Below, in pieces: positions 35,151 through 46,650 of a stretch of DNA of 64,000 nt. Location: contig NW_026731655.1 of NCBI RefSeq assembly GCF_028476545.1, positions 186,001-250,000 on the forward strand, in the 5' to 3' direction. Origin of the DNA: Physella acuta (taxonomy: Eukaryota; Mollusca; Gastropoda; Physidae). The translations under genes and the position numbers were made by a program. Under the pieces are notes generated by a model, which was not told the DNA's origin, searched no databases, and saw only the letters and a list, made by a program, of their open reading frames with translations. How positions within the stretch are numbered: the stretch's first letter is position 1; the number at the start of each line of letters is the position of its first letter.

Positions 35151-35950
35151 ATATTTCATTTTGTTAGTTGTTTCCCATTTAAATATTCATAATGGCCAAG
35201 GGAAGCAACCAATAACATACATTTTTGCATTAGGAAAAAAGTAATAATACAATGTAATCGAAAATAACTGTTTTAATTATTACTTTTAACATAGCTAATA
35301 ATATGTTATAAGGTAATCTACTGTCCATTGTAGGATACTTTTTTGGATTGTTGAATAATTTACGTGCTTTAAAATGTATAGAAAACTTTACCTGTGTTAC
35401 CTGCTAAATATTTAAAATGAAAAAGAAACTACCATCCACTCACATGTCAATACCCGAATGAGCGAAACTTAAATTTTGGATCCCTTAAAATCAAGGGACA
35501 AGATCATATTGTTAATCTCACTTAGTCGTTGAGTTTGCATATAACATTATTTTATAAAAAAAATGAAATCACACGATTTATTCTATACTCGTTTCAAACC
35601 TTTCTTTTTTTAAAGCATGGTTTAGCTGCATATCATGTATGTTTCTTATGTAAACCTACTCTACTATTTCCCTGGATTGTCCACTTCACGTAGAATTCAG
35701 TAAAATAGTAAAACATCCTTAGGTTGGTGTTAATACAATTACTTTTTTTGTTTTTGTTTTTACCACAAATACTGGTAGATCAACATGGCCACCAAGTTTA
35801 GCTTTAAATTTTAAAAATCTCAAGCAATAAAGATCAATTCAATATAGACAACATTAGTAACAGAAATGTTGATGTAACTATTGTAAGCGGTAAATGATTA
35901 ACAACAGTGTGAAACACGGAACTAATTAAAATATATGAATAATAATCTCT
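35151..35950 (+). repeat. Family R, segment A after H, then variant B and D/E
   Basis: The A hairpin GTTTCCC...GGGAAGCAAC lies near 35170-35208 and CCCTTAAAATCAAGGG near 35482-35497. What follows (ATCATATTGTTAATCTCACT, CATGGTTTAGCTGCA, CAACATGGCCACCAAGTTT) is a shortened B-D-E version shared with 42440-42780. Confidence 0.75.
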
Positions 35951-35959
35951 GATTCATGG

Positions 35960-36145
35960 AACTGAGCAGTCGAATGGTAGAGCATACGAATGCTAATTTG
36001 AAAGTTCAAACTTCGAATCCAGGTTCAAGAATGTAGAACGTCCCTGAGTCGACCCAGCTCTGATGGGTACCTAAATCACATTAGGGGAAGTAAATGTTGT
36101 TGGGCACACCATCTCTTCATATGCCGAGTTAGGCACCCTTCAGAG
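35960..36145 (+). mobile_element. tRNA-derived SINE, diverged
   Basis: A-box region GAGCAGTCGAATGGTAGAGC, B-box region CTTCGAATCCAGGTTC, then body TGTTGGGCACACCATCTCTT and CATATGCCGAG as in the SINE at 33634. No clear target duplication. Confidence 0.7.
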
Positions 36146-36225
36146 CTTTTTTCTACTGAGAGTTACTGTGAAAGGTAAGTGCATTCCACTCATTTGAGTT
36201 TGTATTCTACTTCAGTTAATAGTAA

Positions 36226-36405
36226 GGGCGGTGTGGTAGAATGGTAGAGCTTTTTAACTGCTAACCCGAACGTCTCGAGTTCGGATCTCTGAGTCCACAC
36301 AAATCTGACGGATTCTTGTCTCACGTTAGGAAAGTAAAAACGGCTGGGCATAGTGATGACTGTACTAACCCTTCATATGCCGGGATCAACGAAATAGCTG
36401 ACCTC
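36226..36405 (+). mobile_element. tRNA-derived SINE, second copy
   Basis: Head GGCGGTGTGGTAGAATGGTA with GAGTTCGGATCTC, and body GGCTGGGCATAGTGATGACT and CTTCATATGCCGGGATCAAC. It is joined at its 3' side to a piece of the two-headed SINE family. Confidence 0.7.
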
Positions 36406-36535
36406 TGGTTTGTTCTTCGTTGGACAAAGGCTATAGAAGCAAATCCAAAAAGAAAAACGGACTGAAATCTGAGTCAACGGCCTATACGTCGCATAACCAG
36501 CTGACACGTATGCATAACTGTGTTGGTGGGAATCC
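36406..36535 (+). mobile_element. Fragment of the two-headed SINE (linker)
   Basis: GTTTGTTCTTCGTTGGACAA, AGCAAATCCAAAAAGAAAAA and TCGCATAACCAGCTGACACG match the linker at 48460-48580. Both tRNA-like heads are missing. Confidence 0.65.
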
Positions 36536-36539
36536 CATG

Positions 36540-37210
36540 TAACACTAGAATTTTAAAAAGTGTTTCTGCAACTATTTAATTTCCCTTACCTCTCATTTTA
36601 AAAGAATTACATAAATGACCAGCTCATTTTTTTTAAAGATGTGAAATAGCGTTATATAAACTAGGTAATCACATTTTCAAATAACTCAAATTTTGGATCC
36701 CTTGAAAAAGAGACAAGATTTTTCGTTTTTTTTCATCTAAAAGAGCTGCGAAACGGGAAACGCCCCCCTCCCGGAAGAACGTGTACCGCCACCCCCCCCC
36801 ACCCCCCCCCCCCACAGTAGGAAATTGAATTTATATAGAAAATATACATTTTACCAGGTTCCCCTCCCCCCCCCCCCCAAGAAAATTTCAAGTGCCCCGG
36901 AGAAAAAAAGTCTGGAAGAAACACTGTACTGGCCCTACACAGCGCGTGCGAAAGCCAGTAAAAAGAGAATAAAATCGATTAAGGTTTCCCCCCCCCCCCC
37001 CCTTTGCGTATCACGTTAGGTGTCCACGTGTTGGTGAAGCCAATGATTTGATTGGTCGCTATGTCACATGAACAGCGATCTGCGTGCTGACATACTTACA
37101 AAAAGTGTGGGCGAGGTGGGGTGGATAAGAATGCGGTTAACTGGTGGGGGTCGCAGGCAAGGCAAGATGTCGGCATAACACTTTTGCCGACTTTTGCCCC
37201 GCCCCGAAGT
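36540..37210 (+). repeat. Family R pieces (end of A, G) with reversed repeat X between
   Basis: The end of A with TTTTGGATCCCTTGAAAAAG lies near 36692-36712. Reversed G-rich repeat X occupies about 36770-36930 (C runs, TTTATATAGAAAATATAC, GAAATTTCAAG-like text). G follows at 36985-37210 with CACGTG, CCAATGATTTGATTGG and the variant motif AAGATGTCGGC. Confidence 0.65.
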
Positions 37211-37910
37211 AAATAATGTTTATAACCTTGTTTCACCATATTTCGAACAAAATGTTCAGCTCGTAAAACTTCACTAAATTGTCGGGAAGCCGGTATAAGT
37301 AATACCTATTAACCCCTCCCCACACCCACCCACAAACATATACACAACAACACCTCCCCCCACCCTAAAACTATGGAACTGAAGACAGCATGAAGCCTAA
37401 CAAATACAGCACACCTATTCAGGAGACGACGATGACGACACGGTAAGGAAGGACGAACGAAGGACACAGCACAGTGGACGTGTGGAAAGTTAAACAACAG
37501 GCCAGACAACCCATGGGAAGGTGAGCGACAACGACCGACATGTACTAAAGACTTACAGAGGACATGAACTTAGGAATTATGCGGCGACTGATAGAAGACT
37601 GGTCAAAGGGAAACAACAAATAAAATACACACATGGTACACTAGAGAGGTTACATCCCTTGGCCCCTTTGGTTGTTAAATCAACGCAATTGACACAATAC
37701 TTCACCCAGCCCAACATTCCAAGCAACGCAACTATCCCCCCTCCCCCCCCCCCACCCCTTTCGCCATTATCTTACGTCACCCTATACTCGAAATTGTATT
37801 TAGAGCACTATTCTCTAAATTTTGTTTTAGAGCATATTTTTTTTTAATATACTATTTTTTTTTTTTTTGGTGTAACCCTTATTTCATCTTATTTTAAGTT
37901 AAATTTAGCA
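37211..37910. other. Unassigned, moderately GC-rich stretch
   Basis: Single-copy in this window. A 108-codon frame starts at 37521 (MSDNDRHVLKTYRGHELRN) and reaches 37847, ending in a proline run from C-rich simple sequence. No domain is recognised, and the base pattern gives no independent sign of coding. It could be part of an unrecognised element. Confidence 0.35.
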
Positions 37911-38046
37911 TTATCATCAGTATCGTGAAATCCAAGCACTCTGTGGCATAGACGCCATACCTCATCCGCATCATTATCGACAAACAAGAAGACAATATGG
38001 CTATCTTGTTACTGTAAGATAGAGGAATAATGTACCCTAATTGCTA
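37911..38046 (+). repeat. Family R, segment H, left part
   Basis: CAAGCACTCTGTGGCATAGA, GACAATATGGCTATCTTG and GAGGAATAATGTACCC match H at 19390-19500. The hAT element at 38047 interrupts it, and it resumes near 38881. Confidence 0.7.
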
Positions 38047-38880
38047 TACCAGGGGTCGGCAACCTTTTGAGACTGAAGAGCCAAAAGCTACATTGTACAA
38101 AATGTCCTAGTTTTTAAAGAGCCACTCACATTATTTTTTTTTTATATTATGATAGTTGATAAGGATTAGGTAAATAAGTTTGATTTATGATTTGAAATGA
38201 ATAGCGTTAAATACTAACTAATATTTATGCCTAAAAATACATACACATGTTTTGTAGTTCTAGATAGCTCAGCTATGATAAATTTAGTAATCAAGTAATG
38301 AAATAATATAACTATATGACTCTCCCAATCGACTTTAGAAGCCAGTTACGGACACCGCCGGCCCAGGAAGTGTCTCTCATAGCCAGGCAGCCCTCAATAC
38401 GGCAAACTTCGACTAACTGGCTTGGATATTTGTTTGACTTCCGTATATCGGTATTTTCTGTCCATCGGTTCTCACTGGGCTTATCTTCCACCCTACACGA
38501 ACCCAGAGTCCAGTACCTGGCTCAACTGTATGAAACTAATAACTAAAATACTTCGTCAATCAGGTTAAATAAATGCATACTGACAGGTAGAGGAATGCAT
38601 TCTGAATAGAATAACATTCCCCATTTAACGCTATTTGAAAAAGTCGGCACTCGCGCAGTGGCAAGCATGGAATTGTTGCCACGGGGCTGTACACAGCACG
38701 GGTGTGGGGCTGGGTCTGTTACCCAAGCGGCTGTCAGCTGTCCGTACACTTTCTATTTTACCTATTCTCAATCTTCTCTGATTAGTTATTTTTTTTTTTT
38801 TACAGTATGCTTTTTTATGAATATTTGTGCATGAAAATCGAGAGCCGCACATTGACATCCAAAGAACCGCACGCGGCTCC
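38047..38880 (+). mobile_element. Non-autonomous hAT element, about 830 bp
   Basis: It starts CAGGGGTCGGCAACCTTTTG and carries GAAGAGCCAAAAGCTACA, AAAGAGCCACTCACATT, the interior AACTGGCTTGGATA and GGCAAGCATGGAATTGTTGC, and the right inner block GAACCGCACGCGGCTC. The terminal TTGCCGACCCCTG is lost. It is inserted in R segment H. Confidence 0.75.
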
Positions 38881-39240
38881 CTGACAAGTGTAGAATTTTC
38901 CATTTTAGATTTTATGGCGGCATAAAATTAGTCGACGGGAAATACATCGCGGCACATCCCTGAACGGAATAAAAAACAAAAGAATATTTTTTTTTTTATT
39001 AGTTGTTTCCCATATAAAAATTTATAGCGCCCAGGGGAAGCAACAAAGATCCTAAAGGAGGTGATGAAATCAAAAGTAATAATACAATAAAAACTAAACT
39101 GATTGTTTTATTTATTAATTACTACGCAGTAAATAACATTTTCTAACCTAATATTTTGTCCATTTTTGATAAGTTCTGGATTTCTGAATAACTAATTAGC
39201 TCTAAAATATGAAGAAAAGCATTAGCTCAATGACCGGCTG
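38881..39240 (+). repeat. Family R, end of H and segment A
   Basis: Resumes H with AGTGTAGAATTTTCCATTTTA and GGCGGCATAAAATTAGTCGA, then A with hairpin GTTTCCC...GGGGAAGCAAC near 39004-39045. The end hairpin is missing. Confidence 0.7.
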
Positions 39241-39840
39241 CAATTGACCAGATGGAAACCACCGATTAACGTTCATGTTGACAAGTAAACAAGTTAATTA
39301 AAAAAGTCTAGTGACATTTATGCGCAATTTCCTTATGTTATCTAAAAATAGCTCAGACATATAATGCTGGGATGCGTTCATGCTAGAAGAACGATCGGTT
39401 TGTAGGTGTTTATGTAATTTTAAAATGTGTGACCGAACGAGAGAATATTTTTGAAAACTTTCTTCGGCAATATTGTTCTAAATTATGGCAGGAATCGATT
39501 GGTACATGTTTCAAGTCGCTAAGTGGTCTGGTTGCCGAGATATGGGCAAAAAACTGCATTTTTTCGAGGTTTTTTGGCTTTTCCGGGAAATACATGAAAG
39601 AAACCCGGAATTTTTATGGCCTATGCTCATTCTCGTAACTTGCTTAACATAATTGCTTTTGGAACTAGTCATCGATATTGCTTCGTTGAGGAGGAGATAC
39701 GAATTAAAGCCCGGACACACATTCATCCATACATTCATCCATCCATTCCCAGAAATGACGAGTTAATAAACGCAATTCTCCAGAATGGAAATAGCGCTAA
39801 AAAATTAGAATTATTTAATTAATTTAAGCCTTAGACAGTG
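39241..39840. other. Unassigned, apparently single-copy stretch
   Basis: Overlapping open frames of 60-75 codons occur on both strands, such as 39429-39638. The inferred peptides have no recognised motif. A short CATCCATACATT / CATCCATCCATT simple tract lies near 39723-39750. Confidence 0.35.
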
Positions 39841-40360
39841 CGTTATGCATAAACGAGTTGGTCAAGCCAATGATATAATTAGCCGCTATGTCACATGCCC
39901 AGCAGCTTGTGTACTGAAATAATTTAGCAAAAGTGTGGGTGACGGGGGGAGGGGGAGATGAGAATGCGGGTAACTGGAAGGGTCGTAGACAAAAACAAGA
40001 TGGCGGTAGACCTATAACTTTTTACCGTCACAGATAATTAATTCAAACAAAAAATATATAAAAAAACAATAATTGCTCTTAGCAGCTGGTATCGCACTAA
40101 GAACGACTGAAAAAAAAAACACATAAAGATTGCTAAACATTGAAATAAAACATATCAGCAAATAACAACTATATGCAAATAACTTTATCCACATAGTTGA
40201 CGACAGACAGGAACACATTTTAGCTATAGAGCAACTGTAGGATAGAGGAATAATGTGCCTTAACTGCTAGATACATCCATGACATGTGTAGAATTCTCCA
40301 TTTTAGATTTCATGTCGGCGTACAATTAGCTGACGGACAATTCATTGCGACACATCCATG
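39841..40360 (+). repeat. Family R, segments G and H
   Basis: G has GTCAAGCCAATGATATAATT and AAGATGGCGG (39998-40007). H has AGCAAATAACAACTATATGC, GAGGAATAATGTGCCTTAAC and ATTTCATGTCGGCGTACAAT. Confidence 0.7.
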
Positions 40361-41302
<942 letters not shown>

Positions 41303-41955
41303 AAACTCAAAATACGAACATAGGATACTCAAGGCTGGTTTGTTCGGGTTTTGAAAAAAAAAAAAATTTTTTTTTTTAATCAAAACAAATTAGAACATCA
41401 TGTCATGTGTGTAAGTGCAGTAGTCTGTTTTGTGAAAATCATTATTTTATCTCTGCTATTAGGCCTCTTAATCTCTAGTCGGTCAAAGAATATAAAACAT
41501 GAACGCTTTGTATAAGTAATGGTGTCTCGTGTTAGGTTTATTTTTAAGGTATTTTTGTATTTTTATTATTAATTTTAAATAGATTTCCTTTTTATACAAT
41601 GCCATTCTTTAATAAGTACTTTATACAAAAATAATAGTTAATTGCTTCTTAATTTGTTTTGTAGAAATCTATTAAAAGGAGCTTATGAACAACCCTATCT
41701 GACTATTTAAAAAAAGGAAATAAGTCACGGAAGTGGTTCGAACGTTTGCTTATCTTTGATAAGTTTCATTGTAGGAGACAGAGGACTCGGCTTTCATAGT
41801 TTTTTTTAAAAAACAAAGGGAAAAAGAATATACAAGAGCGTGGGTTGTTGTCTATAGAACAAAGATAAACCAGCCGCAGCTATGGTAATCTTTTTTTACA
41901 AAACAACCATCAAGTCAAAAATGCATGAACATTTTTTTTAGTATAAAAAAAATTA
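41303..41955. other. Unassigned AT-rich stretch
   Basis: No supported gene or repeat partner. Confidence 0.35.
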
Positions 41956-42042
41956 TTATGGTCGGTTGTGGGCCCCTAAATGCCCCCCCCCCCCCCACCC
42001 CCCGTATTGCGGGGTCAGGCGGCACTGTAGTTCCGCCCCTGA
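41956..42042 (-). mobile_element. Right end of an unidentified DNA transposon
   Basis: GGGCCCCTAAATGCCCCCC, a C run and the end TAGTTCCGCCCCTG resemble the inner GGGCCCC motifs and CAG(T/A)GGCG ends of the hAT-like elements at 26115 and 58907. The matching left end was not found. Confidence 0.4.
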
Positions 42043-42780
42043 ATACAACACAGTAAAAAATAATATAAAATATATTGAATTGTTAAAAATTGTATCGATT
42101 TATATAGAATATTTAAATGTTTTAGTTGTTTCCCATTTTAAAAATGTATTTTATACAAGGGAAGCAACCAAAATCCTGTTTTTTTTGCTACAGAATAAAA
42201 ATTAAAATACGGTAAAAATACAATCGAAATAGATTGTTTGATTTGTTATACTAAAACATGTACTACCACATACTTTATTTATGAAGGGTTAAGCCTACTT
42301 TTGATATCTTTTTTTAATAATTAATTTGCTTTAAAAATGTGCAGGAAAGCTTTAGTTCAATGACCAGCTGAATGTTTTAAGATATGAAACCACAACTAAA
42401 TTTACATTGTTGCTTAAAAAATAAATTCTCCAAATTTTGGATCCCTTGAAATCAAGGGACAAGATCATATTGTTAAAAATAAAAATATTATTTTGTTCGT
42501 TTTCTCTCGGTCGTTGAGTTTAATCGATCTGTTTCTGCTATTTAAGTTTTCAAATAATTTTGTATTATAATACTCTAATGACATAATTTAATTTATACTC
42601 GTTTAAAACGTTTTTTTTTAAATACATGGTTTAGCGGCAAACCTTGTATATTTCTTATGTAAAACTACTCAACTATTTCTTAGATGGTCCACTTTACATA
42701 GAATCCAGGAAAAAGGTAAAACAACATTATGTTGGTGGTAATACAACTACCTTTTTTGTTGTTACCACAAATACTGGTAG
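42043..42780 (+). repeat. Family R, segment A and variant B
   Basis: The hairpin GTTTCCC...GGGAAGCAACC lies near 42127-42170 and CCCTTGAAATCAAGGG at about 42443-42458. The following shortened B-D text matches 35510-35780. Confidence 0.75.
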
Positions 42781-42920
42781 GGTCCTATCTTACGAAGGTA
42801 AATGCAGCCGGGCATTGAAATGATCACACTGTCACTTCATAAAACGTCATAAGAGAAACATTGAATCTCTACGTCATCTCAAAATCTGTTCAAGCGAATC
42901 ATTTATAATTTTACTTTACT
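42781..42920 (+). mobile_element. SINE tail fragment
   Basis: TTACGAAGGTAAATGCAGCC, GGGCATTGAAATGATCACAC and TGTCACTTCATA resemble the body of the SINE at 33634. No tRNA-like head. Confidence 0.5.
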
Positions 42921-43018
42921 TTATCATTAAAAAATTATATCTATTTGAACTTGTATAGAATTTAAATTCCAAACTCAAATATTTCTGATCACCGCAGCTA
43001 CAAGACTCAGTGCTAAAG

Positions 43019-43147
43019 TTGTATGTATAACAAGGTGAGCGAACCCTGTACGCCTGGGTCGGGGCTGAGTCCACTATTTCCTCCACCCACGTCAACAGAA
43101 GGCGATCTCTTCCTGGGAGATGGCTGTGACAGTTACCAGAATTTCAG
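43019..43147 (+). CDS. C-type lectin domain protein, upstream exon (partial gene)
   Basis: The frame from 43020 reads CMYNKVSEPCTPGSG, then a proline- and serine-rich linker, then LGDGCDSYQNF. It ends at a good 5' splice site, AG|GTAAAT, at 43147/43148. The last partial codon (AG) joins the first base of the exon at 44003 to give Arg, and the combined protein continues without a break into the lectin domain. The 5' boundary is uncertain: an in-frame stop at 43014-43016 means the exon must start after it, perhaps at the AG ending at 43018. C-type lectin-like proteins are secreted or membrane-bound carbohydrate or pathogen recognition proteins. Signal peptide exons are not visible upstream. The gene appears incomplete here. 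Confidence 0.6.
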
Positions 43148-43313
43148 GTAAATCTAGGTGTGATACTTTATTTAGATAACCACAATACCCCCCAGATAGT
43201 TCATTATTTCCTATCACATGAATACTTACTGTTGTATTTGTCAATACACGCTGTGAGAAGAAACACTACAGTATACAAAAAACAAAGTGCATTTTTAAAC
43301 AATATTGTAAGTA

Positions 43314-43552
43314 AAAAAGTAAAGTTCACTTTCAAACCTTACGGTCTATACGGCAAGTGAAATAGAGCTAACTTGTTTCTGTGACCTCAGCATATGAAGA
43401 AATAGGGTGATCAGCCGCCTTTGCTTTCTCTAACGTGAGTTAGTTACCCATCATAATTGGGCGGACTCAGGGACGGTCTACGGACTTGCACCTGTATTCG
43501 ACCTCGAGACTTACGGGTTAGCAGCTCAACTCTCTACCGCTAGACCACTAAT
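43314..43552 (-). mobile_element. tRNA-derived SINE in the lectin intron, minus strand
   Basis: On the minus strand it has TGGTCTAGCGGTAGAGAGTT, GAGGTCGAATACAGG and the body CATATGCTGAGGTCACAGAA, as in the SINE at 33634. The tail side ends near GTAAAGTTCACTTTC. It lies between the two phase-matched lectin exons. Confidence 0.75.
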
Positions 43553-44002
43553 AATATAGCGCAAGCACTTTATTTCTTAATTGTTATCAAATATGTAAGC
43601 CGCGATATCAAAATAAACGTAATATTGGTTTCATGTTTACATTCTAACGTTAAAGTATACACACTATTTTTCTAAAAATAAATAAAACTTTAAATATGGA
43701 CTAAGCATAATACCGAACATATTATACCTTCATATGTTACAATAAAAAAGCTGAACTCAATTTATTTACAACATGTAGCTGTTCTAGTCTGACATGAAAC
43801 ATTCATTTTTTATTAAAATTTACTCTCTGAACCATATTTTTATAAAGTTTAATTTGTTATGAAAACATGTTAACATTTTTTTGTTCCCCTATATTCAGAT
43901 ATTAATATTTTATCACATTTCACAGACTATCTTATTATTTAAATAAAATCAATATCCTCTAGATGTAAAAATTGCTAAATCTTTAATCTCTATCTGAAAC
44001 AG

Positions 44003-44160
44003 GTGGTACAGTTACAAGGGCGAGACCACCTACGCCGCATACTTCAACTCGTACCAAAACTTCACCGACACAGAAACGACCTGCCAGTCTCTGGGTGGCC
44101 ATCTCTTTGTGGCCAAAACCCTGGTCAGGTTTGACCTATTCAGGTTTATCGTCAACTCCT
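44003..44160 (+). CDS. C-type lectin domain protein, central exon (partial gene)
   Basis: It is preceded by a 3' splice site (TCTATCTGAAACAG|G) and reads WYSYKGETTYAAYF, then NFTDTETTCQSLGGHLFVAKT, then LVRFDLFRFIVNSS. The C-x3-GGHL motif after an aromatic-rich segment is typical of the first half of the C-type lectin-like fold. With the exon at 43019-43147 this gives the expected first two cysteines. The downstream boundary is disrupted: about 30 bp of the next exon (QEVDPVVQ region in another frame) are fused at 44161, and R segment A follows. The second half of the domain is absent, so this locus is probably a dead or truncated gene. Confidence 0.7.
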
Positions 44161-44190
44161 CAAGAGGTGGACCCAGTGGTCCAATTAGAT
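44161..44190 (+). pseudogene. Stub of the next lectin exon
   Basis: CAAGAGGTGGACCCAGTGG, read in its own frame, gives QEVDPVVQ. It matches the end of the fragment at 30800-30903, but the preceding intron and the first two thirds of that exon are missing. The frame does not agree with the exon on its left. Confidence 0.6.
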
Positions 44191-44790
44191 TGTTATTTAA
44201 AAAAAAAAAAACCTCACTTACCAAAAGACTTTTGAGTTTCATTGTCTAATTGTCACGTTGATTTGATGCATATGTAAATAAACACAATCGCTAATTATAA
44301 ATATAATATGTGAAATAAAACACTGTTACTAAATGATACGTAAAATGTATTGCATTGTTTAAAAACAGATTCGTTTGCATTAGTTACTTATTTGTATTGT
44401 TATCAAGGGAAACAACCAATAACTTATGTTTTCGATAAAGCAAGAAAATAATAATACAATGTAAACAAGAAATACTGTTTAATTAATATAGTCAACATAT
44501 GCAGTAATATTTGTTTATAGGATATTTTGTCTGTTATTGAAAATTCTTGAAAGTAAGAAAATGTTTTTTGACTCTTAATAGTATCAAAAAGCAATAGCTC
44601 AAAAACTTGCTTTTTAGCTTAAGTTTAAAACCTCCGCTTGTACTATATGTTCCAATAGCTTTCTTATCAATTAATTTTGGATCCCTTAAAATTAAGGGAC
44701 AAGTTCAATGTATAAATCATCAGTTCTTTAATACGGTGACATGTAGCTGAACTCGAAGTATGCAAACAAAGCTTATAGCTTTGTCTAAAG
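44191..44790 (+). repeat. Family R, segments A and B (truncated)
   Basis: It starts at GATTGTTATTT immediately after the lectin stub, exactly as at 30904. The hairpin half GGGAAACAACC lies near 44407 and CCCTTAAAATTAAGGG near 44682. It ends in GCAAACAAAGCTTATAGC, which the 31 kb copy shares. Confidence 0.8.
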
Positions 44791-45400
44791 CAGGGGTCTC
44801 CAAACTACGGCCCGCGGGCCGGATGCGGCCCTCGAGGTCCCATCATCCGGCCCGCGGAGATCGTTTTGTTCACGGAAAAAAATGTTTGTTAGAAGTGCCT
44901 GAGGAACTTAGCCCAGAAATTTCAAAACTATTTGAAAATGTAGCCTTGGGTGCGAATACTATTGCCCTCCGTGTTGCAGACATTGATGAAAACATTGTGA
45001 CTCAAATAGTCAAAACTGCTAACAAGTTTCGCAATTTTTCAATTGAATTGGATGAGTCGCTGGACAGCTGTTCTATGTTTTTGGAATAAGTACATGGCAA
45101 CAACTTGACGCACTTTCGGACATTGAGCAGTGCAAGGTCTTCATGGCTGAACAACTGAGTTCCCCGCATCATTTGCATGCGAGATCATCAAAGACCTCCA
45201 GCTGCAGTGTCAGTAGTGGTTTTCTGAATAGGATTTAAAGGCAGAAGACGTGAGACTGTTTCAAAACCCATTTGAAGCAAATGTAACCAGTTGCCCATAT
45301 GTACTGCATATGGAGGTCATTGAATTGTAAGCAAATGACTTCCTTAGAGACAAGTTCAAAAAATGGCGGGTGGGTTTTTATGTTTGCCCAAGGAGCACAA
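44791..45400 (+). mobile_element. Decayed hAT transposon with transposase remnants
   Basis: It begins with the hAT-type end CAGGGGTCTCCAAACTACGG and a GC-rich stem (CCCGCGGGCCGGATGCGGCC). A frame at 44882-45086 reads LEVPEELSPEISKLFENVAL and FRNFSIELDESLDSCS, the second resembling the conserved F-S-x-x-L-D-E-S-x-D motif of the hAT transposase catalytic region. A second piece at 45232-45360 reads KAEDVRLFQNPFEANVTS and VLHMEVIEL, resembling the C-terminal NPF...LQMELIEL region. The middle is deleted and stops follow both pieces. The right terminal repeat was not found. The closest group is probably the GTF2IRD2/ZBED5-like hAT branch. Confidence 0.7.
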
Positions 45401-45409
45401 ACTTGGACC

Positions 45410-45800
45410 TGCCATACAAAAGTCACTCCAAACATCAACATAAAAAGTACAATCCGTTACAAAATGATTAAAAAGTATAAGCGTGGCGACTATGCAGACA
45501 AAACAAACCATGAAAAAGACAAGGAAGAAGAAAAACGGTGTGTCCCAATAACAACAGGTTTAGAGAAAATGTAAAAGATATACACATTAGAGAAAAGTTT
45601 TGGGTAGAAATGAAAAAAAATATCTTTTACATTGCTTTGAGAAAATCAAGGAAAAAAATTAATTCATTAAAAAAGAATTTTGGAGCTCAAACAAACTTTT
45701 TTTCTTTTTGATTTCTCACTTTTGAAGTTAGACCTACATATTTAAATATTTAAAAGCTTTAGTAAATAACTCGCAGTTTGAATAAATCGGTGAATATGGA
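45410..45800 (+). repeat. Duplicated block, partner of 11950-12340
   Basis: The same ordered blocks as at 11950-12340, passing straight into A. The reading frames differ between copies, and I see no preserved protein. Confidence 0.7.
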
Positions 45801-46650
45801 TTTTCATAATTTGTGCATTGATTTTTATACTATCAAAAAAGATGGTGCATACGTAATACTACGTTTATTTAATATCAACGCAACTATCAGTACAAAAGAT
45901 CGTTGAGTTTCATTCTTTAATTGGCACGTAGATTTGATGCATAGTTATAAATAAACACACTCGCTAGTTATAAATATAAGATGAGCAATAAAACGCTGTT
46001 TAATAAATAGTAACCCTAATATATTGCTTTGTTGAAAAATACAATAGATTTTCATTATTTACTTGTATTAGATGATTCCCATTTGAACATTCAATGTAAT
46101 TAGGGGAAGCAACTAATACATGTTTTTGTTGAAGAACCAAAATAATAATACTATGTAAACGAAATTGGTTGCTTTATTTATTAAATTAAACAAATGTATT
46201 AATATTTTGTATGTATTACTTTGTCCATTTCTGATAATTTTCTTTTGTTTTATACTATTTAACTTGCTCTAAAATGTTTAGAAAAGTATTAGCTTAATGA
46301 CCTACTACATTTTTTAAGAAGTGAAACTGACACTTTATCAATTCACATTCACTCAGGGGTCGGCAACCTGCGGCTTGCGAGCCGCATGCGGCTCTTTTGA
46401 TATCAAGATGCGGCTCTCCAGCTCTTTGAACAAATATTAATAATCTTAATAAAAAAATAAAATATTTGAAATAAAAAAAAAATGTTAGTGGCTCTTTAAA
46501 ACCAGGGAAATTTTGAAAATTGTAACTTTTGGCTCTTCCGCTTCAAAAGGTTGCAGACCCCTGCTTTAACCACATTTCCTAACTACATATTTTGGATTCC
46601 ACGAAATCAAGAAATCAAGGGACTAAACAAAACATTAATACGACACGGTT
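45801..46650 (+). repeat. Family R, segment A with a MITE inside
   Basis: A begins GAATATGGATTTTCATAATT. The hairpin GATTCCC...GGGGAAGCAAC lies near 46073-46115. The MITE at 46354-46563 sits before the end hairpin, which is diverged (CGAAATCAAG...CAAGGGAC near 46599-46623). Confidence 0.75.
46354..46563 (-). mobile_element. hAT-type MITE, 210 bp, reverse orientation
   Basis: The ends are CAGGGGTCGGCAACC and GGTTGCAGACCCCTG. The inner blocks GCGAGCCGCATGCGGCTC and GGCTCTTCCGCTTCAAAAGG are the same as in the 62203 copy, reversed. Flanks do not show a clear 8-bp duplication, so it is probably older. Confidence 0.85.

Noticed and set aside
37521-37847. 108-codon frame as a gene
   Set aside because: No recognised domain, no repeat-free neighbours suggesting exons, and its C-terminal part is simple-sequence proline. 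Kept only as an unassigned region.
39429-39638. Overlapping frames on both strands near 39.4-39.8 kb
   Set aside because: Both strands are open over the same bases with no motif. I cannot choose either as real.
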